Positions 7,045-13,309 of a stretch of 13,309 nucleotides of DNA are shown in pieces. Under the pieces are notes generated by a model. That model made no database searches. It was given only the letters and a program-made list of their open reading frames with translations, and had not been told where the DNA came from. Origin of the DNA: Acidaminococcaceae bacterium (GTDB lineage Bacteria; Bacillota; Negativicutes; Acidaminococcales; Acidaminococcaceae). Location of the stretch: NCBI GenBank assembly GCA_028693975.1, contig JAQUUF010000015.1, positions 1 through 13,309 on the forward strand, given 5' to 3'. The stretch's first letter is position 1, and the number at the start of each line of letters is the position of its first letter. Made by a program: the position numbers and the translations under genes.

Positions 7045-7698
7045 TTATTTCTTGGCTTCTTTGGCTAACAATGCCTTTTCTTTACTATTAATGATGCCTT
7101 GTTGAATAATTTGCATGATATTCATGACAACCCAGTACAATACTAGACCAGCTGGGAACTCCAAACTGATATAACCGATAAACAAAGGCATAAAATACAA
7201 CATGATTTTGTTTTGTGGACTAGAAGTATCCGGCATAGTCTGCTTGGACTGAATCAAAGTTGTCAAAGCGGACAACACAGGCAAAATATACATGGGGTCA
7301 GGTTGCGAGATGCTCTGCATCCACAAAAACCCGGAAGGACCTGCGTAATGGAAATCTCTTACTCCGTAGAAAATACCAATCATGATAGGCATTTGAATGA
7401 TCAAAGGCAGACAGCCGGCCAAAGGATTAACTCCTTCTTCCTTATAGAGCTCAGCCAGCTTTTGATTCAGCATAACCTTATCATCTTTGTACCTAGTCTG
7501 AATGGCCTTCATCTTAGGCTGAATTTCCATCATAGCTTTAGTAGATTTAATCTGCTTAGCAGTAATGGGATACAACAGTAATTTGACCAAAATAGTCATG
7601 AGCACAATAGCGATACCGTAGTTGGGGAACCCGGCAGTTTGTGTCATGGTATACAAAAAAGTTATAACCTGTTGAACAATATTACTTAAAAAATCCAA
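7045..7698 (-). CDS. yidC: Membrane protein insertase YidC (Oxa1/SpoIIIJ family)
   Basis: This 217-residue insertase places proteins into the cytoplasmic membrane alone or with Sec. It is the short form without the large periplasmic domain of Gram-negative YidC. Hydrophobic segments are seen at about 28-45, 92-112, 136-150 and 165-200, with a charged cytoplasmic hairpin between the first two (about 47-88). Lys39 in ILVKLLLYP aligns where many homologues have the groove arginine; a basic residue is kept. I see no lipobox cysteine near the N-terminus. The start is TTG at 7698, supported by AAGGAG (7706-7711) 7 bases away; the next in-frame Met is residue 18. It follows yidD by 46 bases and precedes jag closely. 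Confidence 0.95.
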   Translation of the reverse strand: MDFLSNIVQQVITFLYTMTQTAGFPNYGIAIVLMTILVKLLLYPITAKQIKSTKAMMEIQPKMKAIQTRYKDDKVMLNQKLAELYKEEGVNPLAGCLPLIIQMPIMIGIFYGVRDFHYAGPSGFLWMQSISQPDPMYILPVLSALTTLIQSKQTMPDTSSPQNKIMLYFMPLFIGYISLEFPAGLVLYWVVMNIMQIIQQGIINSKEKALLAKEAKK

Positions 7699-7744
7699 AA
7701 TACCACTCCTTATTGATTATCAACCGTTATTTAATTATAACCCG

Positions 7745-7954
7745 CTACTTCACGGGATCATAGCCACCTTTATGATAGGGATTACAACGCGCTATACGGC
7801 ACACTGCCAGATAGCCTCCCTTAAGCGCTCCATATTTTTCCACCGCCTCTAAGGCATACTGGGAACAGGTCGGATAAAACCGACAATGAGGAGGAAAACA
7901 TGGGGAAATACAACATTGGTAAAAACGAATCAAAGTTTTGAAAAGGAATTTCAT
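7745..7954 (-). CDS. yidD: Membrane protein insertion efficiency factor YidD
   Basis: This 69-residue basic, cysteine-rich protein carries the family signature HCRFYPTCSQYA (23-34) and the downstream GGYLAVCRIARCNPYHKGGYDPV region; it is thought to assist YidC-dependent insertion at the membrane face. Two adjacent in-frame starts exist, TTG at 7960 and ATG at 7954. The sequence GAGGGA (7961-7966) is 6 bases from the ATG but touches the TTG, so the ATG is chosen. It begins 13 bases after the end of rnpA and lies upstream of yidC in the conserved rpmH-rnpA-yidD-yidC order. Confidence 0.95.
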   Translation of the reverse strand: MKFLFKTLIRFYQCCISPCFPPHCRFYPTCSQYALEAVEKYGALKGGYLAVCRIARCNPYHKGGYDPVK

Positions 7955-7967
7955 TTTCAATCCCTCG

Positions 7968-8318
7968 CTACAGCAAACCTGCTCTTTTGGACAATCTTAG
8001 GAAAACACGTTGATAGGTCTTAATATCGGCCTTAACTAATTTGTGCCGAGCTACCCAAATAATATAAGCATCTCTTTGTAATTCCGATCTATTAGTACGA
8101 TAAACTTCACGCATCATGCGCTTGACATGGTTGCGCACTACGGCATTACCCAATTTTTTTCCTACAGCCAAACCTAATTTACAAGAAGAACCCTCTTGGG
8201 GCAGGACATAAAGCACCCCCATAGGGTCAACTACAGAGTGTCCATTCTTGTAAACAAATTGAAAAAGTTTCGCTGACTTGATACGATGTAATTTTTTAAA
8301 TCTGAATTTATGTCTCAT
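7968..8318 (-). CDS. rnpA: Ribonuclease P protein component
   Basis: This 116-residue basic protein is the protein subunit of RNase P, which matures the 5' ends of tRNAs. The family signature appears as GKKLGNAVVRNHVKRMMRE (53-71); the usual RNRxKR core reads RNHVKR, with His64 where I expect Arg. The N-terminus HRIKSAKLFQFVYKNG matches the family. Start choice is uncertain. ATG at 8318 gives the best family length, but its only ribosome binding site candidate, AGGTG (8331-8335), is 12 bases away. GTG at 8324 has that site at 6 bases and would add two residues. A start further upstream at 8360 would run through a hairpin and is unlikely. Confidence 0.94.
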   Translation of the reverse strand: MRHKFRFKKLHRIKSAKLFQFVYKNGHSVVDPMGVLYVLPQEGSSCKLGLAVGKKLGNAVVRNHVKRMMREVYRTNRSELQRDAYIIWVARHKLVKADIKTYQRVFLRLSKRAGLL

Positions 8319-8345
8319 AATCACATTAAACACCTGCGTGCATGG

Positions 8346-8373
8346 TAAAATAGGCCACATTACTGCGGCCTAT
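8346..8373 (-). terminator. Hairpin between rpmH and rnpA (weak terminator or attenuator)
   Basis: A 7-bp inverted repeat, ATAGGCC (8350-8356) and GGCCTAT (8367-8373), with a 10-base loop is followed on the minus strand by only four T residues. It follows the rpmH stop immediately. It could lower rnpA expression relative to ribosomal protein L34. The T-run is short, so strong termination is not claimed. Confidence 0.5.
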
Positions 8374-8376
8374 GAA

Positions 8377-8511
8377 TTATGCAGAAAGTTTCTTCCTGCC
8401 TTTTGCACGTCTTCTTTTTAATACTGTCTTGCCACCCAAAGTCTTCATTCTTGCTCTAAAACCGTGGGTCTTTTTTCTTCTGTTGTTGTTAGGTTGAAAA
8501 GTACGTTTCAT
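8377..8511 (-). CDS. rpmH: 50S ribosomal protein L34
   Basis: This 44-residue, strongly basic protein begins MKRTFQPNNNRRKKTHGFR and ends RRAKGRKKLSA, an essentially textbook L34 at its usual length. AAGGAGG stands 7 bases before the ATG. It is the first gene leftward from the origin and is driven by the perfect-consensus promoter at 8573-8601, with a leader of roughly 54 bases. The rpmH-rnpA pair opposite dnaA is the common arrangement at bacterial origins. Confidence 0.98.
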   Translation of the reverse strand: MKRTFQPNNNRRKKTHGFRARMKTLGGKTVLKRRRAKGRKKLSA

Positions 8512-8572
8512 GACAATCCCTCCTTGCGTAAAACTTTAAAATCTATCTTTAATTTATTGATAGCTAGGAAAG

Positions 8573-8601
8573 ATTATATGTTATTGAAGGAAAACTGTCA
8601 A
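8573..8601 (-). promoter_or_regulatory. Consensus housekeeping promoter for rpmH-rnpA
   Basis: On the minus strand -35 TTGACA (8596-8601) and -10 TATAAT (8573-8578) are both perfect, with a 17-base spacer. Initiation is predicted near 8566. This is the strongest promoter in the window and probably drives rpmH and, by read-through, the genes up to jag. Confidence 0.92.
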
Positions 8602-8653
8602 TAATGAAATAAGTTTTATTTAGTTTACGCCCTAATTTTAGAAAAAAATATTT

Positions 8654-8683
8654 CAAAGTTATCAACAATTGTTGATAACTTTG
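8654..8683. repeat. 30-bp perfect palindrome of two inverted DnaA-box-like sites
   Basis: The arms are exact complements around 8668/8669. They contain TTATCAACA (8659-8667) and its inverse TGTTGATAA (8670-8678), each one base from the DnaA box TTATCCACA, separated by two bases. It sits at the rpmH side of the upstream origin cluster. Termination was considered and thought unlikely. Confidence 0.85.
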
Positions 8684-8798
8684 TGCGTAAGTTTTAGTTT
8701 TTTTGACTTTTGTGGATAACTCTGGCTTTGAAGGTGCTGTGCAAGATTTATACACATTCTATCAACAACTTTATCCACAGACTGTGGATTTATTCACA
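8659..8798. promoter_or_regulatory. oriC: oriC part 1: upstream DnaA-box cluster
   Basis: Perfect matches to TTATNCACA are TGTGGATAA (8711-8719, reverse), TTATACACA (8748-8756), TTATCCACA (8771-8779) and TTATTCACA (8790-8798). One-mismatch sites include TGTGCGTAA (8682-8690, reverse) and the two palindromic sites at 8659-8678. TGTGGATTT (8783-8791) is a weaker match. The cluster lies in the 382-bp rpmH-dnaA gap, which has no gene, and ends 20 bases before the dnaA -35, so DnaA bound here probably also regulates dnaA. Confidence 0.9.
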
Positions 8799-8818
8799 GA
8801 AAAACTTACTAGTTTTCG

Positions 8819-8847
8819 TTGCTCTTTCTGCACCCTTGCTTTATAAT
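8819..8847 (+). promoter_or_regulatory. Predicted dnaA promoter
   Basis: A perfect -10 TATAAT (8842-8847) is preceded after 17 bases by TTGCTC (8819-8824), a partial match to TTGACA. Initiation would be near 8854, about 40 bases before the dnaA ATG. It lies just downstream of the DnaA-box cluster, which fits autoregulation by DnaA. Confidence 0.7.
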
Positions 8848-8893
8848 ACATCTGTATGATGATTTGCTCATTAGCTAAGAAAGGAAGGTATTG

Positions 8894-10282
8894 ATGGATA
8901 CGAATGCTATTTTGCATGTCTGGGAAAAGATTCTGCAACACGCCCAAGAAGCTGCCAATCCACCTATGAATGACCCCGGTTATGCCCGTTGGATTAGCCA
9001 AGCAGTACCGCAAGGCATGGATGAGAATACTTTTACCATTGATGTTGATAAAGAATTTGTTAAAAATTGGATTGAAAATCGCTACGCAGAGGATATTACC
9101 CAAACTATTTCTATTTTTTGTAATCGTCCTATGCGCTTAATTATAACATGTTCTCAGGTGAAAGAGGCACAAAATCCTACTCAGCAACCACTCTATGAAC
9201 AACCTTATGAAATGCCTGTACCTGTAGTTAAAAAAGAAAAGAAAGAGGAACCTTTTCGTAGTAATCTGAACGAAAAATATGTCTTTGAAAATTTTGTGAT
9301 AGGTAATTCCAATCGTTTTGCTCATGCTGCTGCTCTGGCAGTAGCCGAGTCTCCGGGCCAAGTTTATAATCCGCTGTTTCTTTATAGTGATGTTGGCTTG
9401 GGCAAGACTCATCTGATGCATGCTATCGGTAATAGAATTAAACAAAATCATCCCGAAAAGAAAATTCTCTATATTTCCAGTGAAACTTTTACCAATGAAA
9501 TGGTAGATGCCCTCAGAAGAAACAAAGATATGGAAAGTTTTCGCAATAAATACAGGCATATTGATGTCCTCTTAATTGATGACATTCAATTTTTGCGCAA
9601 AAAAGAAGCTAGTCAGGAAGAATTTTTCCATACTTTTAACACTTTGAAAGATGCCAATAAACAAATAATTATCTCCAGTGACCGCAAACCCAAAGAATTA
9701 GATACCTTGGAAGAGCGTTTGCGCAGTCGTTTTGAATGGGGTCTCAACGCAGATATTCAGCAACCTGATGTTGAAACACGAATGGCTATCTTAAGAAACA
9801 GGGCAGAACAGGACAAAATTAATCTCACGGATGATGTTGTTCTCTTCATTGCTTCTAATGTAGATACTAATATCAGAGAATTAGAAGGTGCTTATACCAA
9901 AGTAGTAGCTTATACCAATATTAATAACCTTACTATTAATTTGGATAATACCAAAAAAGCTTTATCAGAAATTAATTCGTCTACTTTCAAAAAACAAATT
10001 ACTATCCAAGAAATACAACAAAAGGTCGCTAATCAATACAAAATCAGAATGGATGACTTTTTGGTCAAGAAAAGAACCCGCAATGTTGCTTTTCCGCGCC
10101 AGATTGCCATGTACCTATGCCGTGAACTAACTGATTATTCTCTGCCTAAGATTGGCGAATTTTTTGGTGGACGTGACCATACCACAGTTATTCACGCCTG
10201 CGAAAAAATTGCCAAAGAGATGAAAAAAGACCCTTATTTGGAAAAAAATGTGAATGAAATGAAGTTACAATTGCGTAAATAA
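8894..10282 (+). CDS. dnaA: Chromosomal replication initiator protein DnaA
   Basis: This 462-residue AAA+ initiator binds DnaA boxes, opens oriC and recruits the helicase. Domain I is about 1-80, a Lys/Glu-rich linker about 90-125, the ATPase domain about 127-345 and the DNA-binding domain about 350-462. Walker A is S165-D-V-G-L-G-K-T172, where the usual GGVGLGKT has lost its first two glycines. Walker B is LLIDD with Asp229 and Asp230; sensor I (IIISSDRKPKEL), the arginine-finger region (RLRSRFEWGL) and the DNA-binding signature GGRDHTTV (425-432) are normal. ATG at 8894 is chosen over the adjacent in-frame TTG at 8891 because AGGAAGG (8882-8888) lies 5 bases from the ATG. Origin elements flank it on both sides. 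Confidence 0.98.
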   Translation: MDTNAILHVWEKILQHAQEAANPPMNDPGYARWISQAVPQGMDENTFTIDVDKEFVKNWIENRYAEDITQTISIFCNRPMRLIITCSQVKEAQNPTQQPLYEQPYEMPVPVVKKEKKEEPFRSNLNEKYVFENFVIGNSNRFAHAAALAVAESPGQVYNPLFLYSDVGLGKTHLMHAIGNRIKQNHPEKKILYISSETFTNEMVDALRRNKDMESFRNKYRHIDVLLIDDIQFLRKKEASQEEFFHTFNTLKDANKQIIISSDRKPKELDTLEERLRSRFEWGLNADIQQPDVETRMAILRNRAEQDKINLTDDVVLFIASNVDTNIRELEGAYTKVVAYTNINNLTINLDNTKKALSEINSSTFKKQITIQEIQQKVANQYKIRMDDFLVKKRTRNVAFPRQIAMYLCRELTDYSLPKIGEFFGGRDHTTVIHACEKIAKEMKKDPYLEKNVNEMKLQLRK

Positions 10283-10283
10283 C

Positions 10284-10457
10284 TTATGCACAATCATGTA
10301 TAACTCTGTTGATAAGCTTGTGTGGCTTTTTGTGGATAACTTAAATAACCTTCTCATTTGTGGAAATGTGAATAAAAACAATTCTTTTACTCACAAGTTA
10401 TTAACAAGCACAAATGGCTTAAACACTAGCTCTAACGGCTTTATCAACATATCAACA
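10284..10457. promoter_or_regulatory. oriC: oriC part 2: DnaA boxes between dnaA and dnaN
   Basis: This is the main part of the 245-bp gene-free dnaA-dnaN gap. Perfect TTATNCACA matches are TTATGCACA (10284-10292), TGTGGATAA (10331-10339, reverse) and TGTGAATAA (10367-10375, reverse). One-mismatch sites are TGTTGATAA (10307-10315, reverse), TTACTCACA (10387-10395), TTATTAACA (10398-10406) and TTATCAACA (10441-10449). A weaker ATATCAACA (10449-10457) abuts the last one. The final two lie directly before the unwinding element, as in the Bacillus-type origin. No clear dnaN promoter was found here. Confidence 0.88.
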
Positions 10458-10496
10458 GCGCCTATTACTATTACTACTATTTTTTATATATTAAAA
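10458..10496 (+). other. oriC: Basal unwinding element: GC cluster, six DnaA-trios, AT-rich DUE
   Basis: After two DnaA-box-like sites comes a short GC cluster, GCGCC (10458-10462), whose last C also begins the trios. Then come six trinucleotides CTA TTA CTA TTA CTA CTA (10462-10479), i.e. 3'-GAT AAT GAT AAT GAT GAT-5' on the other strand, matching the DnaA-trio motif known from Bacillus subtilis. A pure A/T run (10480-10496) follows. The order and spacing match a basal origin unwinding system where strands first separate. Confidence 0.88.
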
Positions 10497-10527
10497 CAGT
10501 CATAATAAAAACAGGGAGGAAACAAGC

Positions 10528-11640
10528 ATGAAATTTTCTGTAGAATCAGCTTTATTAGCCAAGGGAGTCAATATTGTCAAAAAAGCAATTTCTTCCAGTC
10601 CCAATGCACCTATATTTTCTGGTTTACATCTTATCGTTCGTGATAATGTTTTAGAATTAATAGCTATGGATTTAAATTTTTCTATGAGTACCACGCTACC
10701 TGTAACTGAAGGTGTAGACGGTGATGTAGTCATACCTGCTAAACAATTTAGTGATTTATTAAGTAAAATTGAGCAAGAAGTTATCAAAGTTGAGAAAAAT
10801 GACTCTGCTAACGAAATTAATATTATTACAGCCAAAGGTGTCTTTAATATTCCTCTCATGGATAAAGATGAATATCCTCCTTTTCCGCACTTTGAAGGAG
10901 AAAAAAATATTAATATCTCTGAAGATAAGCTCAGAGAATTAATTAGAAAAACCGTGTATGCTTGTTCTACGGATGAAACAAGACCTTTGTTTACCGGTGT
11001 TTTATTAGAGAAAAAAGGTCAAAACATTACCTGTGTAGGTACCAATACTCATAGATTAGCCATTAAAACAGTAACTATCGAGGAAGAAGACGATAGTGAA
11101 TTAAAGATTATTATTCCAGCTCGTTTGTTAAGAGAAATTTTTGCTAATACCGGTAAAGAAGTACCGGAAGAAATAGAAATAGGTCTCAAAGACCGCCAAA
11201 TTCAAGTAAAGATTGGCAAAACAAAGCTTATTTCTAGCTTGATTGAAGGCAATTTTCCTGATTATCGCAGAGTAATTCCTCCTCAGTTCGGGACCAAGAC
11301 CTTGTTTGATGCCCAAGAACTGGCCAATGCTATTGTCCGTGTGGCTACCTTCTCTAACGATGAATATAAAATTATCAGAATCAATGTGGAAAATGATAAA
11401 TTACTCTTGAGTTCAGGTATTTCTGATATTGGTAAAGCGCGAGAAGAAGTAGAATGTGAAGCCAAAGGCGAATCTTTGAATATAGCCTTTAATTCTAAAT
11501 ATATTCTGGATATTCTCAAAAACGCCGATAGTGAAAAATTAGTGATGGAAATGAATAATTCGCTCAGTCCTGCTTGTATTAAGCCGGTCAATGAAGACGA
11601 CTATCTGTATATTGTTACTCCTGTTAGAGTAATATTCTAA
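10528..11640 (+). CDS. dnaN: DNA polymerase III subunit beta (sliding clamp)
   Basis: This 370-residue ring-forming clamp tethers DNA polymerase III and many repair proteins to DNA. It has the three clamp folds in series (about 1-122, 130-245 and 248-370). Family landmarks are TNTHRLAIK in the middle domain and LIEGNFPDYRRVIP; the C-terminus PVRVIF corresponds to the usual P-x-R-L/T tail forming the partner-binding pocket. GGGAGGA (10514-10520) is 7 bases before the ATG. Only 3 bases separate it from recF. The gene is markedly AT-rich compared with the left-arm genes. Confidence 0.98.
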   Translation: MKFSVESALLAKGVNIVKKAISSSPNAPIFSGLHLIVRDNVLELIAMDLNFSMSTTLPVTEGVDGDVVIPAKQFSDLLSKIEQEVIKVEKNDSANEINIITAKGVFNIPLMDKDEYPPFPHFEGEKNINISEDKLRELIRKTVYACSTDETRPLFTGVLLEKKGQNITCVGTNTHRLAIKTVTIEEEDDSELKIIIPARLLREIFANTGKEVPEEIEIGLKDRQIQVKIGKTKLISSLIEGNFPDYRRVIPPQFGTKTLFDAQELANAIVRVATFSNDEYKIIRINVENDKLLLSSGISDIGKAREEVECEAKGESLNIAFNSKYILDILKNADSEKLVMEMNNSLSPACIKPVNEDDYLYIVTPVRVIF

Positions 11641-11643
11641 AAA

Positions 11644-12759
11644 ATGAGAATTGAAAGCATTAAATTAAATAATTTTAGAAATTACCAGGTCGTAGATTTA
11701 AAAATTAAGCAGCCGGTAAATATTTTCTACGGTAATAATGCCCAGGGTAAAACAAATATCCTGGAAAGTATTTACTATGCTGCCTTTGGTTTTTCGTTTA
11801 GAACCAAAAATGAAGAAGAATTAAAAAATTTTACTGCTCAAGATTTTAGTGCTTTGATTGAATTTAGTAATAAATACGGCAAAAATACTCTTAAAATGCT
11901 GAAAACAAGCAAAAAAGAGATTTTTTATAATGAAAACAAGATTAGAGCCAAAGAGCAGTATGGTCTTTTGAATGTTGTTTTGTTTGCCCCTGATGATTTG
12001 CAGCTTATTAAGGGTGAGCCTTCGCTGCGTCGTCGTTTCTTGAATATGGAAATAGCGCAGACTAATAGTTATTATTATAATTTGCTGGTTAAATATAATA
12101 AAATTCTGGTGCAAAGAAACAAATTTTTGAAACTCAGCAGCGAAAATGTTATTTCTGAGCAGGAGTTTGCTGTTTGGGATGAGCAATTAGCAATGGTAGC
12201 AGCAGAGATATTGCCCTTAAGGCAAGAAGTATTACATAAGCTGGCTGTCTTGGCCGGCTCTATTTATCAAGAGATAACCGGGCAAAAGGAAAATTTAACC
12301 CTGCACTACAGTATAAAAATCAATAATGAGTTTAAACAGGATATCTATTTTGCGACCGCGCAGCAATGGCAAGATTTTTATTTGGAAGAATTAAAAAAAC
12401 GCCGCTCCTTAGATCTAGTACGCAAATATACCAGTGTAGGACCTCATCGGGATGATTTGACTATTTTGGTTAATGACAAGAATCTCAAAGCTTTTGGTTC
12501 TCAGGGTCAGCAGCGCAGTGGGGCTTTGGCCTTGAAGCTGGCCGAGCTGGAATATATCAAAGAGGCCAAAGGTGAATATCCTATTCTTTTGCTGGATGAT
12601 GTCATGAGCGAATTAGACCAGACGCGGCGACAGCATATTTTGCATTTTATTAACGATAAGGTACAGACTTTTATAACGGTTAATGATAAAGAGCTAGTGA
12701 ATTATTTACCCGCTAGTCAATATTATCAAGTGCTAGAGGGGAAAATAATTGAGGAATAA
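11644..12759 (+). CDS. recF: DNA replication and repair protein RecF
   Basis: This 371-residue SMC-like ATPase helps load RecA at single-stranded gaps with RecO and RecR. Walker A is GNNAQGKTN (30-38), the ABC signature region is GSQGQQRS (285-292) and Walker B is ILLLDDVMSELD with Asp318, Asp319 and Glu323. N- and C-termini fit the family. The ATG lies 3 bases after the dnaN stop and I see no convincing ribosome binding site ahead of it, so translation probably depends on coupling to dnaN. The small S4-domain gene often found between dnaN and recF in Bacillota is absent. Confidence 0.97.
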   Translation: MRIESIKLNNFRNYQVVDLKIKQPVNIFYGNNAQGKTNILESIYYAAFGFSFRTKNEEELKNFTAQDFSALIEFSNKYGKNTLKMLKTSKKEIFYNENKIRAKEQYGLLNVVLFAPDDLQLIKGEPSLRRRFLNMEIAQTNSYYYNLLVKYNKILVQRNKFLKLSSENVISEQEFAVWDEQLAMVAAEILPLRQEVLHKLAVLAGSIYQEITGQKENLTLHYSIKINNEFKQDIYFATAQQWQDFYLEELKKRRSLDLVRKYTSVGPHRDDLTILVNDKNLKAFGSQGQQRSGALALKLAELEYIKEAKGEYPILLLDDVMSELDQTRRQHILHFINDKVQTFITVNDKELVNYLPASQYYQVLEGKIIEE

Positions 12760-12762
12760 AAG

Positions 12763-13309
12763 ATGAACGATATTCTGACGGTCTTACTCAAAGAGCTCAA
12801 AACTAAAAAGAATAAAGATTTGTATATTCTCTATTTTTTAAAAACGAAATGGCGTGAGCTGAGCGGTCCTTATGTAGCAGCGCACAGTCAGCTCAAAAAG
12901 ATAGAGAATAAAACTGTTTTTATAGGTGTCAGTAATTCTGTCTTGGCCAATGAACTCTTGATGAATAAAAGAACACTTTTGGAAAAATTAAATGCAGCTA
13001 TTCCGGTTAATGAAAAAGATAAAAAAATAACTAAACTGGAAGAAATTAGAATATATAATGCCAAAATAGATAATAATCATCCTCTGACAGCGACTGAGCA
13101 AGATAATAATGACATAATTACTATTTTAAACTTAGACATGGCAGAAAAAGAACAAGTAGCTAATTTGGCGCAGCAGATTCAAGATGATCCACTGCAACAA
13201 AAAATGCGCAAAATTATCACCAAAGATAAACGCTACAAAAAGACCATAGCCCATTATGAGCATAATTTCTGTCAGGTATGTGGAGTACCTTTGGCGGATG
13301 GTCAGAGCT
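12763..13309 (+). CDS. DUF721 / DciA-like protein (partial, C-terminus missing)
   Basis: The reading frame is open for 182 codons to the window edge. Residues about 1-85 look like the DUF721 domain: WRELSGPYVAAHSQL, then KTVFIGVSNSVLANELLMNK, where the alternation with a late helix resembles DciA proteins, helicase-loading factors in bacteria without DnaC. A low-complexity Asn/Asp/Lys-rich linker (about 85-130) follows. Near the cut end, H164YEHNFCQVCG has a CxxC pair (Cys170, Cys173), perhaps half of a zinc-binding site. GAGG in the recF end is 8 bases from the ATG, and the gene starts 3 bases after recF. Position between recF and an expected gyrB is typical for DUF721 genes. Confidence 0.82.
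   Translation, partial: MNDILTVLLKELKTKKNKDLYILYFLKTKWRELSGPYVAAHSQLKKIENKTVFIGVSNSVLANELLMNKRTLLEKLNAAIPVNEKDKKITKLEEIRIYNAKIDNNHPLTATEQDNNDIITILNLDMAEKEQVANLAQQIQDDPLQQKMRKIITKDKRYKKTIAHYEHNFCQVCGVPLADGQS

Noticed and set aside
8319..8360. A longer rnpA start (14 extra residues)
   Set aside because: It would begin inside the rpmH-rnpA hairpin without a ribosome binding site and exceed the family's usual N-terminus.
8654..8683. The 30-bp palindrome as an intrinsic terminator
   Set aside because: The stem is A/T-rich and has almost no loop room. On the plus strand no T-run follows directly; on the minus strand a T-run lies five bases away but no gene ends there. The DnaA-box half-sites explain it better.
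8564..8755. 63-codon open frame on the minus strand in the rpmH-dnaA gap
   Set aside because: It runs through the rpmH promoter, the 30-bp palindrome and DnaA boxes, has no ribosome binding site, and its product resembles nothing. The A/T-rich origin DNA explains it.
10296..10505. 69-codon open frame on the plus strand between dnaA and dnaN
   Set aside because: It covers the second DnaA-box cluster, the DnaA-trios and the unwinding region, with Asn/Ile/Thr-rich low-complexity translation and no ribosome binding site.
1..13309. Mobile elements, CRISPR arrays, tRNA or rRNA genes, defence genes
   Set aside because: No transposase, integrase, regularly spaced repeats, clover-leaf sequence or defence-like gene was found. 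Nearly all DNA is accounted for by core origin-region genes and oriC itself.

Overview
This window is a complete chromosomal replication origin (oriC) with its flanking housekeeping genes. It most likely comes from a Bacillota (Firmicutes) bacterium. The evidence is the divergent order rpmH-rnpA-yidD-yidC-jag-mnmE-mnmG-rsmG-parA-parB to the left and dnaA-dnaN-recF-(DUF721/DciA) to the right, the strong AGGAGG-type ribosome binding sites, and a short YidC without a large periplasmic domain. A Negativicutes or clostridial member is plausible (inference), but genus cannot be read from the sequence. I see no insertion sequence, prophage, CRISPR array, tRNA or rRNA.

Left arm (1-8511, all minus strand). 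Reading away from the origin: rpmH, driven by a perfect-consensus promoter, then rnpA, yidD, yidC, jag, mnmE, mnmG, rsmG, parA, parB and the start of a DUF554 membrane protein cut off by the window edge. Genes are tightly packed, with overlaps or near overlaps at rnpA/yidD, mnmG/rsmG, parA/parB and parB/DUF554. Two places interrupt this layout. A good intrinsic terminator lies between jag and mnmE and runs straight into the mnmE ribosome binding site. The 186-bp rsmG-parA gap holds a promoter followed at once by parS, which sits at the centre of a perfect 50-bp palindrome.

Origin (about 8654-10496). The origin is bipartite around dnaA. The upstream part has a 30-bp palindrome built from two inverted DnaA-box-like sites, four perfect TTATNCACA boxes and the dnaA promoter. 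The dnaA-dnaN gap has three perfect boxes, several near-boxes, and a textbook basal unwinding module: two box-like sites, a short GC cluster, six DnaA-trios, then an A/T run.

Right arm (8894-13309, all plus strand). dnaA, dnaN, recF and a 3'-truncated DUF721/DciA-like gene follow one another, with 3-bp spacing between dnaN/recF and recF/dciA. This is an initiator, sliding clamp, gap-repair ATPase and probable helicase-loading partner.

The genes together cover initiation (DnaA, oriC), elongation and repair (DnaN, RecF, DciA-like), origin segregation (ParA, ParB, parS), translation and tRNA/rRNA maturation (L34, RNase P protein, MnmE/MnmG, RsmG) and membrane protein insertion (YidC, YidD, with Jag alongside). 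The points most worth a second look are the parS palindrome placed just after a promoter, the unusual glycine-poor P-loop of DnaA, and the terminator abutting the mnmE start.
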